This document shows positions 57,129-64,000 of a stretch of 64,000 nucleotides of DNA, piece after piece. Positions within the stretch are counted from its first letter, which is position 1; every line of letters begins with the position of its first letter. The position numbers and the translations under genes were made by a program. The stretch comes from Cyclobacteriaceae bacterium. GTDB lineage: Bacteria > Bacteroidota > Bacteroidia > Cytophagales > Cyclobacteriaceae. The DNA lies in assembly GCA_019638355.1 (NCBI GenBank), contig JAHBTY010000004.1:1-64000 (forward strand), given 5' to 3'. The notes beneath the pieces were generated by a model. The model saw only the letters and a list, made by a program, of their open reading frames with translations. It did no database searches and had not been told where the DNA came from.

Positions 57129-59675
57129 ATGGTATTCGATTTAGACATGATCAAGGCCTTGTATGCAGCCATGCCGGGCCGTATTGCAAAAGCAAGAACA
57201 GTGGTAGGAAAGCCCCTTACCCTATCTGAAAAAATCCTTTATGCACACCTTCACTCCGATCAGAAGCTCGAAAGTTTCGGGCGCGGTAAATCGTATGTGG
57301 ATTTTGCTCCCGATCGTGTAGCCATGCAGGATGCTACCGCTCAAATGGCTTTGCTGCAATTCATGTCGGCCGGAAGGCCAAAAGTGGCTGTACCTTCTAC
57401 CGTACATTGCGATCACCTGATCGTAGCCAAAGTGGGTGCTAAAGATGATTTATCGGTTGCCAACAGCGAAAGCAAAGAAGTATTCGACTTCCTTTCGTCT
57501 GTTTCAAATAAGTATGGAATTGGTTTCTGGAAACCAGGAGCCGGTATTATCCATCAGGTTGTGTTGGAAAATTATGCCTTCCCGGGCGGAATGATGATTG
57601 GTACCGACTCGCACACTGTAAATGCCGGTGGTTTGGGAATGGTGGCCATTGGTGTAGGCGGTGCCGATGCTGTGGATGTGATGGCGGGCATGGCCTGGGA
57701 ACTTAAGTTCCCAAAACTGATTGGCGTAAAGCTTACCGGTAAACTCAATGGTTGGACTTCAGCCAAAGATGTAATCTTAAAAGTAGCTGGTATCCTTACC
57801 GTAAAAGGAGGAACCGGTGCCATTGTAGAATACTTTGGCGAAGGCGCAACGTCTATGAGTTGCACAGGCAAAGGTACCATCTGTAATATGGGTGCCGAAA
57901 TTGGAGCCACCACGTCAACCTTTGGTTACGATGATTCCATGGCACGGTACCTGATTGCAACCGGTCGTGCTGAAGTGGCTAAGTTGGCGGATGGAATAAA
58001 AGAACATTTAACAGCCGATCCGGAAGTATATGCTAATCCAGAAAAGTATTTTGATCAGGTAATTGAGATCAACCTCTCAGAATTGGAACCACACCTGAAC
58101 GGACCGTTTACACCCGATCTGGCAACTCCAATTTCCAAACTAAAATCGGAAGCTGAAAAGAATGGCTGGCCCTTAAAAGTAGAAGTTGGTTTGATCGGTT
58201 CCTGCACCAACTCTTCTTACGAGGATATTGCCCGTGCAGCCAGTCTGGCTAAACAAGTAGCCGAAAAAGGACTGAAGACAAAAGCTGTATTCACTATAAC
58301 CCCAGGTTCAGAACAAGTTCGTTATACCATTGAGCGTGATGGCTTTATCGATACTTTTAATAAGATTGGTGCAAAAGTATTTGCCAATGCCTGCGGTCCT
58401 TGTATTGGTATGTGGAGCCGGGTAGGTGCCGAACGCAAAGAGAAAAATACGATTGTGCATTCGTTCAACCGTAACTTCCAATCGCGCAACGATGGCAACC
58501 CAAATACATTCGCCTTTGTAGGTTCGCCTGAATTGGTAACAGCTTTGGCTATTGCCGGTGATCTGGGCTTTAACCCGCTTACTGATACTTTAACCAATGA
58601 GCAAGGTCAACAAGTTAAACTCGATCCGCCTACAGGCGATGAATTACCAAAAAAAGGTTTTGATGTGAAAGACCCCGGCTACCAGGCTCCTGCAAAAGAT
58701 GGTAGTGGTGTAGTGGTTAAAGTGAGTCCTACCTCCGATCGTTTGCAATTACTGGCTCCGTTTAAGCCCTGGGAAGGTACCGATCTGAAGGGTTTGCGTT
58801 TGTTGATTAAAGCAAAAGGCAAGTGTACTACCGATCATATTTCAATGGCCGGTAAATGGTTAAAGTACCGCGGTCACCTCGATAACATTTCCAATAACCT
58901 GTTGATTGGCGCAACTAACTTTTATAATGAAAAAATCAACAGTGTAAAGAATGGACTAACCGGTGAGTACGATGAAGTACCAAAAGTACAGCGCGCCTAC
59001 AAAGCGCAAGGAATAGGATCAATTGTAGTAGGTGATGAAAACTATGGTGAAGGTTCATCGCGCGAACATGCCGCTATGGAACCCCGCCACTTAGGCGTTC
59101 GGGCTATTCTGGTTAAATCATTTGCGCGCATTCACGAAACCAACCTGAAGAAGCAGGGTATGTTGGCGTTAACCTTTGCGAACAAGGAAGACTATAACAA
59201 GATTAAAGAAGACGATACATTCGATATTGTTGGTTTAACTTCATTTAGCCCTGATAAGCCGCTTACACTGGTGATTAAACACAGCGATGGAAGCAGCGAA
59301 TCAATAACCGTTAACCATACCTATAATGCTAACCAGATAGCTTGGTTTAAGGCCGGTTCAGCACTTAATGCGATGGGTGCAGCCAAAGCTGCTGCTAAAA
59401 AAGCAGCAGCACCCAAGCAAGTTGCAAAACCTGCGGCAAAAAAAGCTCCAGCTAAGAAAGTCAAGGCTGTAAAGAAAGCTGCTAAGAAGGTGGTGAAGAA
59501 AGCCAAGCCAGCTAAGAAAGCTGTGAAGAAGATAGCAAAGAAGTCGGCTAAGAAAGTTGTTAAAAAAACCGTGAAGAAGTCGGCAAAGAAAGTGGTTAAA
59601 GCAGCTAAGAAATCTAAATCACCTAAGAAGGTGGTTAAGAAGTCGCTGAAGAAGACGAATAAGAAAAAGAAGTAG
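57129..59675 (+). CDS. Aconitate hydratase with histone-H1-like C-terminal tail
   Basis: 848 residues. Residues ~1-745 are a full aconitase: SQKV..SCT-type [15 protein letters not shown] and [10 protein letters not shown] supply the cluster cysteines, and [18 protein letters not shown] lies in the swivel domain. It interconverts citrate and isocitrate in the TCA cycle. The last ~98 residues (from about 750) are almost only Lys, Ala, Val and Pro ([16 protein letters not shown]), as in histone H1 and the TopA tail here. The tail is not needed for catalysis and probably binds nucleic acid. A terminator follows, and a SET-domain gene begins 162 nt downstream. Confidence 0.94.
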   Translation: MVFDLDMIKALYAAMPGRIAKARTVVGKPLTLSEKILYAHLHSDQKLESFGRGKSYVDFAPDRVAMQDATAQMALLQFMSAGRPKVAVPSTVHCDHLIVAKVGAKDDLSVANSESKEVFDFLSSVSNKYGIGFWKPGAGIIHQVVLENYAFPGGMMIGTDSHTVNAGGLGMVAIGVGGADAVDVMAGMAWELKFPKLIGVKLTGKLNGWTSAKDVILKVAGILTVKGGTGAIVEYFGEGATSMSCTGKGTICNMGAEIGATTSTFGYDDSMARYLIATGRAEVAKLADGIKEHLTADPEVYANPEKYFDQVIEINLSELEPHLNGPFTPDLATPISKLKSEAEKNGWPLKVEVGLIGSCTNSSYEDIARAASLAKQVAEKGLKTKAVFTITPGSEQVRYTIERDGFIDTFNKIGAKVFANACGPCIGMWSRVGAERKEKNTIVHSFNRNFQSRNDGNPNTFAFVGSPELVTALAIAGDLGFNPLTDTLTNEQGQQVKLDPPTGDELPKKGFDVKDPGYQAPAKDGSGVVVKVSPTSDRLQLLAPFKPWEGTDLKGLRLLIKAKGKCTTDHISMAGKWLKYRGHLDNISNNLLIGATNFYNEKINSVKNGLTGEYDEVPKVQRAYKAQGIGSIVVGDENYGEGSSREHAAMEPRHLGVRAILVKSFARIHETNLKKQGMLALTFANKEDYNKIKEDDTFDIVGLTSFSPDKPLTLVIKHSDGSSESITVNHTYNANQIAWFKAGSALNAMGAAKAAAKKAAAPKQVAKPAAKKAPAKKVKAVKKAAKKVVKKAKPAKKAVKKIAKKSAKKVVKKTVKKSAKKVVKAAKKSKSPKKVVKKSLKKTNKKKK

Positions 59676-59699
59676 CATTACTGTTAACTTATAGAAGGA

Positions 59700-59730
59700 A
59701 GAGCGCCCACCACAGGCGCTCTTTTCTTTT
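59700..59730 (+). terminator. Intrinsic terminator after aconitase
   Basis: Eight-bp perfect arms 59700-59707 and 59715-59722, 7-nt loop, followed by TTTTCTTTTT. Confidence 0.85.
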
Positions 59731-59837
59731 TGAGTCATCATAATAATTTTACACAAACTTGATATTAATTGTAATGTCTATATCTTTATAGTGATTTTAC
59801 TTTTTAAACTCATTACAATCACTAACCACTACTCAAC

Positions 59838-60317
59838 ATGAGTTTCATTGAAACTATTGATCTCGATTTAACCGAGGTCGCGGAAATCCGTACGGATGCT
59901 GTAACCGGATTTCGATCGTTGTTTTCCAAAAAATCGTTTGAAGCAAACGAAGTAGTAATCGGTTTTATGGCTCGCGCCACCTATGAAAAACCAAACTACT
60001 TAACGGTGCAGATTAACGATGATGTGCACATTGAACTGTTTCCAGAATGCTTGGAGTGTATCAATCACAGTTGCGACCCCAACTGCTTTTTCGATACTAC
60101 CTTGATGGAACTGGTAACGGTTAAACCCATTGCTGCCGGTGAAGAGTTCAGCTTCTTCTACCCTTCTGCCGAATGGGATATGGACCGTCCGTTTGCTTGC
60201 CACTGCGGAAGTAAAGACTGCATTGGTAAAATCCAGGGTGCGAAACATCTTTCTGCGGAAGCATTGAAGAAGTATCGGTTTACCGGCTTCATTCAGCAGA
60301 AGTTAGCATCGCGCTAA
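59838..60317 (+). CDS. SET-domain protein (protein lysine methyltransferase-like)
   Basis: 159 residues. The SET core has CINHSCDPNCFFD near residue 73-85 and GEEFSFFYPSAEW near 103, and the post-SET-like zinc motif ACHCGSKDCIGKIQGAKHL near 120-138. The usual KGxGxFA start is replaced by TGFRSLFSKKSF. These motifs fit a protein lysine methyltransferase; activity and substrate are unproven. It lies behind an aconitase with a lysine-rich tail, a possible substrate. Confidence 0.82.
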   Translation: MSFIETIDLDLTEVAEIRTDAVTGFRSLFSKKSFEANEVVIGFMARATYEKPNYLTVQINDDVHIELFPECLECINHSCDPNCFFDTTLMELVTVKPIAAGEEFSFFYPSAEWDMDRPFACHCGSKDCIGKIQGAKHLSAEALKKYRFTGFIQQKLASR

Positions 60318-60321
60318 GCAG

Positions 60322-60948
60322 TTAGTTTAACTCTTTCAGTATTGTTCTGAATTCGTTCAGAATCATGGCGGTAGCGCCCCACACTACCTCTTGCTCTATT
60401 TCAAAGTGTGGTGCCCGCATGGGAAATAATTTAGCGGCCAAAATTTCTTTGGTACGAATGGCTTCGCTTTCCAATAGCTGGTTTACAGAACCCCTCAACA
60501 CCTTCACCACTTCTTTTGGATCAGGGGTAAACTGCGGAACATCATGCAAGAGTCCTACCACTGGTTTAACTATGAAGTTGCTGGGTATTACAAAGAAGTC
60601 TGATAGTGTTCCCAATACTTCAATAGATTCAGGTTTAATGCCTATCTCCTCATGGGTTTCGCGCAATGCAGTTTCAATTAATGTCTCACCTGGTTCTGCT
60701 TTGCCACCCGGTAAACTGATTTGCCCGCCATGTGTACCTAAATAATCCGGACGTTTGGTAAGTGGAAAGAAAACATCATCGCCATCTGCATAAAGCAAAA
60801 TCATTACACTACCCGGCCGCGGTGGTAGTTTATGTTCAAACTTTGGTTTGATTGTGCCAACTGGTTCGGCACGCATCAGGTTGTGTGCTAATTCGCCTGG
60901 CAAGGGTAAGGTTAACCGGTTTCGTAATGCTTCGTAATCAATCACCAT
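60322..60948 (-). CDS. NUDIX hydrolase, CoA pyrophosphatase-type
   Basis: 208 residues. The NUDIX box is [24 protein letters not shown] near residue 100, preceded by the CoA-diphosphatase motif [21 protein letters not shown]. It cleaves CoA to pantetheine-4'-phosphate and AMP-type products or similar. Converges on the SET gene with a 4-nt gap. Confidence 0.87.
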   Translation of the reverse strand: MVIDYEALRNRLTLPLPGELAHNLMRAEPVGTIKPKFEHKLPPRPGSVMILLYADGDDVFFPLTKRPDYLGTHGGQISLPGGKAEPGETLIETALRETHEEIGIKPESIEVLGTLSDFFVIPSNFIVKPVVGLLHDVPQFTPDPKEVVKVLRGSVNQLLESEAIRTKEILAAKLFPMRAPHFEIEQEVVWGATAMILNEFRTILKELN

Positions 60949-61014
60949 TTTTCAGTCGCAGTTTCAACAAGTATTTGTAACTTTAGATTCCGCACAAAGC
61001 AAAAATACCGAATC

Positions 61015-62448
61015 ATGCGTTTGCTTTTAGTTGGTCTGCTGGCATTTAATGTGTCGTTCGCTCAGGTCAGGGTAAGTCCTAATCAGCGTTACCTGATGAC
61101 CACCGATGGCAAACCATTTTTCTGGTTAGGCGATACCGCCTGGGAATTATTCCACCGGCTTACCCGTGAAGAAGCCGAGGAGTATCTGGAATTTCGCAAG
61201 CAACAAGGCTTTAACGTTATTCAAGCAGTGGCACTTGCCGAACTGAATGGACTTCGGCAACCTAACCGCTATGGCGATTTGCCATTGATAGATGAAGACC
61301 CTACCCGATTAGCCGTTACTCCCGGTGCTAATCCGGCCAACGAAACCGAATACGATTATTGGGATCATGTTGATTTTATTATCAACCGGATTGCCTACAA
61401 GGGAATGTATGTGGGCTTGTTGCCTACCTGGGGCGATAAGGTAGCGCACATGTGGGGCGATGGCCCAATCGTGTTTAACGAAGCCAATGCTGAAGTATAT
61501 GGAGCCACTTTAGCCAAACGATACAAAAACAATTGGAACATTATCTGGATTTTAGGTGGCGATAGACCCGCTACTTATAAATTTAAAGTTGAAGGTATTG
61601 AACAAGAGTTTGACGACCGCGACATTTGGCGAGCCATGGCCAAGGGCATTGAATCGGTATTGGGTAAAGATGCTTTTATAACCTATCACCCGATGGGCGG
61701 CACTTCCAGTAGTGCTTATTTTCATAGCGATGCCTGGCTCGACATGAATTCATTTCAATCCGGACACGGTGCTCGCGAAACAGAAGTATGGGATTGGGTT
61801 ACCCGCGACCTTGCCATGAAACATCAGAAGCCGACATTAGATATGGAGCCGTGTTATGAAGATCATCCGGTTAATCCATGGGATGGAAAGTGGACAAGGG
61901 CCGAACGCGGTTACTTTACTGCGTACGATGTGCGGGCCCGAATCTACCGATCGGTGTTTGCCGGTGCATGTGGCGTTACCTATGGCCATCATCAGATCTG
62001 GCAGTTTCTGAATACAGAACTAAACCCACCGATTAATATTGGGGATACACTGATTGGTTGGCAGCGGTCGGCCAAAGCCGAAGCAGCCGGACAAATGCAA
62101 TACCTGAAACGGCTGATGTTATCGCGACCGTACTTTGATCGCATGGACGATCAATCGCTGGTGGTGAGCGATCGCGGTGTTAACTATACCGACTTGATTG
62201 TAGCTACCCGCCACGAAAAAGGTTTATATGCCTTCATCTATCTTCCTCAGAATAAACCTGTTTCCATTGATCTTTCGAAGTTATCAGGAACAACAAAAGC
62301 CATTAGCTGGTTTGATCCACGAACAGGAAAAACGCTTTCCGGACTATCAACCACAACAACCGGGGTTATGATTTTCACTCCGCCCAATGAAGGCCAGGAT
62401 TGGGTGTTGATTATTGACGATGCCAGCCAGGGTTTTACTAAGCCTTAA
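61015..62448 (+). CDS. DUF4038/GH140-like exported glycoside hydrolase
   Basis: 477 residues. Signal peptide [18 protein letters not shown] (beta/alpha)8-type body has [41 protein letters not shown], and [14 protein letters not shown], with likely acid residues in the Asp and Glu of these. A C-terminal beta domain follows. GH140 members act on apiose or related pectin sugars; related DUF4038 proteins are untested. No polysaccharide locus surrounds it. Confidence 0.83.
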   Translation: MRLLLVGLLAFNVSFAQVRVSPNQRYLMTTDGKPFFWLGDTAWELFHRLTREEAEEYLEFRKQQGFNVIQAVALAELNGLRQPNRYGDLPLIDEDPTRLAVTPGANPANETEYDYWDHVDFIINRIAYKGMYVGLLPTWGDKVAHMWGDGPIVFNEANAEVYGATLAKRYKNNWNIIWILGGDRPATYKFKVEGIEQEFDDRDIWRAMAKGIESVLGKDAFITYHPMGGTSSSAYFHSDAWLDMNSFQSGHGARETEVWDWVTRDLAMKHQKPTLDMEPCYEDHPVNPWDGKWTRAERGYFTAYDVRARIYRSVFAGACGVTYGHHQIWQFLNTELNPPINIGDTLIGWQRSAKAEAAGQMQYLKRLMLSRPYFDRMDDQSLVVSDRGVNYTDLIVATRHEKGLYAFIYLPQNKPVSIDLSKLSGTTKAISWFDPRTGKTLSGLSTTTTGVMIFTPPNEGQDWVLIIDDASQGFTKP

Positions 62449-62452
62449 TGTG

Positions 62453-62505
62453 GATAGGCGTCAGACTGCTTGTTTGCTTCCGTTATTAGCCGTCAGACGC
62501 CTATC
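62453..62505. repeat. GGCGTCAGAC hairpin, copy 2
   Basis: Arms 62453-62466 and 62492-62505 (GATAGGCGTCAGAC and GTCAGACGCCTATC) pair over 14 positions with one mismatch. The GGCGTCAGAC/GTCAGACGCC core matches copy 1 at 53139. It lies between convergent genes. Confidence 0.65.
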
Positions 62506-62508
62506 AAG

Positions 62509-63531
62509 TTATTTCTTATTGCATTGCCTGATCTGCTCATCCGTAACCATGCGGTCGCCCAGGTCTTCCGATTTCTTAAATGAAACACAGGCCAATCCGG
62601 AATTGCCATTGTTTAGGTAAGCCATGCCCAGGTAGAAGTAGATTTTATCTACAAACGGATCGGTATCCAAAGCCTGCTTGAGCAAGCGTTCGGCATACTT
62701 GTAATCTTTTTTGATAAGACTAAGAATGCCTTTGTTGCGATAAGCCCAGGCATTGTAAGGATCAAGCGAGATACTTTCGTTGATATCAGCTTCGGCTTTA
62801 TCCAATTGATTTTGGCTCAGATAAATAAACCCACGGTTGTTAAGGTAATAGGGTTGCCTCGGACTTAACCTCAATGCCTCTTCTACCAAACGCATGGCTT
62901 CGGTATAGTTGGCTTGTTCAATCTCAATCAGCGCAAGCGTGTTGTAAATATTAGGCTCATCGGGTTTAATCAATGCAGCCTGTTTCAATTCAATACGGGC
63001 CGAATCAAACTTCTTCAGGTAAAATTGCACAGTCGCATGGTTGACAAGAATATCAACGTTATTAGGTTCAATATTTCTGGCGCGATCAAAAGCCAACAAG
63101 GCTTTGTTGAACTCGCGCAACTTGGTGTAGGTTAATCCTTGTGTAAAATGAGCCAGTGCAGTATCCGGTTTTACTGCAAGTACCTTGTCCAGATCATCGA
63201 GCGTCTTGTAGTATTCTTTTAACTCGTAGCTCGTATTGGCATGATTCATCAACGCATTGATAAAGCCCGGTCGGCACTCCATTGCTTTCTGATAGTGCTC
63301 TTGTGCCTGTGCATACTGCTTTTGCTTAAACTGAACGGTACCGAGGTTGTTCCAGGCATCGGCATAGCAACCGTCAACTTTTATGGCTTCACCAAAGTAG
63401 TAACTGGCTTTATCGTAGTTGCCCTCCTTTAAAGCGAGGTTGCCCTTTAATAAAAACTGTTGGAGCCTAGTTTCTTTAGTGCTGCAGGCGGAAAGAACTA
63501 ATAAAACAAAAATTATTAAACTAAATCGCAT
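62509..63531 (-). CDS. TPR-repeat lipoprotein
   Basis: 340 residues. The lipobox is VLSAC (Cys16). About eight TPR units follow (GNLALKEGNYDKASYYFGEA, AWNNLGTVQFKQKQYAQAQEHY, YLNNRGFIYLSQNQLDKAEADI and others). It probably sits on the outer-membrane inner face as an adaptor. The PIN toxin gene lies 7 nt upstream on the same strand. Confidence 0.85.
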   Translation of the reverse strand: MRFSLIIFVLLVLSACSTKETRLQQFLLKGNLALKEGNYDKASYYFGEAIKVDGCYADAWNNLGTVQFKQKQYAQAQEHYQKAMECRPGFINALMNHANTSYELKEYYKTLDDLDKVLAVKPDTALAHFTQGLTYTKLREFNKALLAFDRARNIEPNNVDILVNHATVQFYLKKFDSARIELKQAALIKPDEPNIYNTLALIEIEQANYTEAMRLVEEALRLSPRQPYYLNNRGFIYLSQNQLDKAEADINESISLDPYNAWAYRNKGILSLIKKDYKYAERLLKQALDTDPFVDKIYFYLGMAYLNNGNSGLACVSFKKSEDLGDRMVTDEQIRQCNKK

Positions 63532-63538
63532 CGAAATT

Positions 63539-63931
63539 CTATTTCTCTTCGTACAATATCAGGCCTTCAATGTACTTGAAGCCTTTTAAGTTACGGGTAT
63601 AAAGTGGGATGTTATTCGCAATGGCAGTGGCTGCTATCAGTCCATCCGGAAGGGATAATCGATGGCTTAACACATACGTCAACATAAGTTGCAAAAATAC
63701 TCTTCCAATTTTGTCGTCAAGATCAATTAGATGAAGGGCTTCGATATCCTTTTTTATTTGATTGAGCTCTCTTTTATTGAAAGCCCCGTACAGCAATTCA
63801 CCGGCTGTAATAATACTGAGAGAGATATTATGCTGACCTATTGCTTCCAGATTCTGGACAATTTTTTTATTGCCCTTATAAAATTCAATTAGAATATCGG
63901 TATCACAGAGAATTAACGATTTGTTTTCCAT
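63539..63931 (-). CDS. PIN-domain VapC-type toxin
   Basis: 130 residues. PIN acidic residues lie in ILCDTDILIEFYKG (residues 8-21), ITAGELLYGAF (Glu about 45) and LPDGLIAATAIANN (Asp about 96), and the length is usual. VapC enzymes cut specific RNAs. It overlaps the antitoxin stop by 19 nt. Confidence 0.85.
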   Translation of the reverse strand: MENKSLILCDTDILIEFYKGNKKIVQNLEAIGQHNISLSIITAGELLYGAFNKRELNQIKKDIEALHLIDLDDKIGRVFLQLMLTYVLSHRLSLPDGLIAATAIANNIPLYTRNLKGFKYIEGLILYEEK

Positions 63932-64000
63932 GCCTTCTTCCTGAGAGTTTCAGCATTCACGTCTCTGCCTTTCCACAGACCTTCAGAATCGAAAAAATCA
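63913..64000 (-). CDS. Partial VapB-type antitoxin, N-terminus outside window
   Basis: The open frame runs from the window edge to a stop at 63913, giving a C-terminal piece that ends GLWKGRDVNAETLRKKAW followed by KTNR. It resembles the toxin-binding tail of short antitoxins, and its overlap with vapC is typical of TA pairs. Not recorded among the longer frames because it is cut by the edge. Confidence 0.65.
   Translation of the reverse strand, partial: DFFDSEGLWKGRDVNAETLRKKAWKTNR

Overview
This 64 kb window looks like chromosome of a Bacteroidota bacterium, most likely a Cytophagales member (my inference; a Chryseolinea/Cyclobacteriaceae-like relative would fit). The reasons are several TAnnTTTG promoter elements with no obvious Shine-Dalgarno sites, a PorP/SprF-family type IX secretion membrane protein, SprB-like surface repeats, the gene order miaB / sigma-54 activator / lptE / secG / groESL, and a SufBCDSE operon. 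No rRNA operon, phage, transposase gene or CRISPR array is seen, and most of the window is conserved core genome.

Region by region. 1-12 kb (minus strand): a four-gene run of an nSTAND1 ATPase with WD40 repeats, a TPR/PorT-like barrel, a beta-propeller-like lipoprotein and a giant surface protein cut by the window edge. 12-17 kb: an unusual transporter-HEAT-cyclic-nucleotide-binding fusion, an OmpH/Skp chaperone, an acidic conserved protein and a gamma-class carbonic anhydrase-like protein. 17-25 kb: miaB, a sigma-54 activator, lptE, a TPR-like protein, secG, then groES-groEL; the theme is envelope biogenesis and protein folding. 25-44 kb: mostly transporters (OPT, SSS, MFS, AGCS, NSS) with topA, pirin, SixA phosphatase, a ureohydrolase, a glycosyltransferase and an acyl-CoA ligase. 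44.8-45.5 kb: the most unusual stretch, a minus-strand tRNA-like RNA with an 80-nt insertion in its variable arm, preceded by five ~63-bp tandem repeats that each carry the tRNA 5' end, a palindrome and a boxA-like motif, with a promoter in front and an intrinsic terminator behind. 45.5-52.2 kb: an Lrp/AsnC regulator and the sufB-C-D-S-E operon with a MIP18-family gene and a bacilliredoxin. 52-64 kb: a DUF1080 hydrolase, CPA1 antiporter, PorP/SprF, queD-folE, aconitase with a histone-H1-like tail, a SET-domain protein, CoA pyrophosphatase, a GH140-like glycosidase, a TPR lipoprotein and a VapBC-type toxin-antitoxin pair at the edge.

The leading candidates for something undescribed are the tRNA-like RNA and its repeat array (44.87-45.48 kb), the lysine-rich histone-like tails on two unrelated enzymes (TopA and aconitase) with a SET-domain methyltransferase-like gene beside one of them, and the STAND ATPase / barrel / lipoprotein / adhesin cassette. 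All function statements rest on motifs read by eye; no database search was run.
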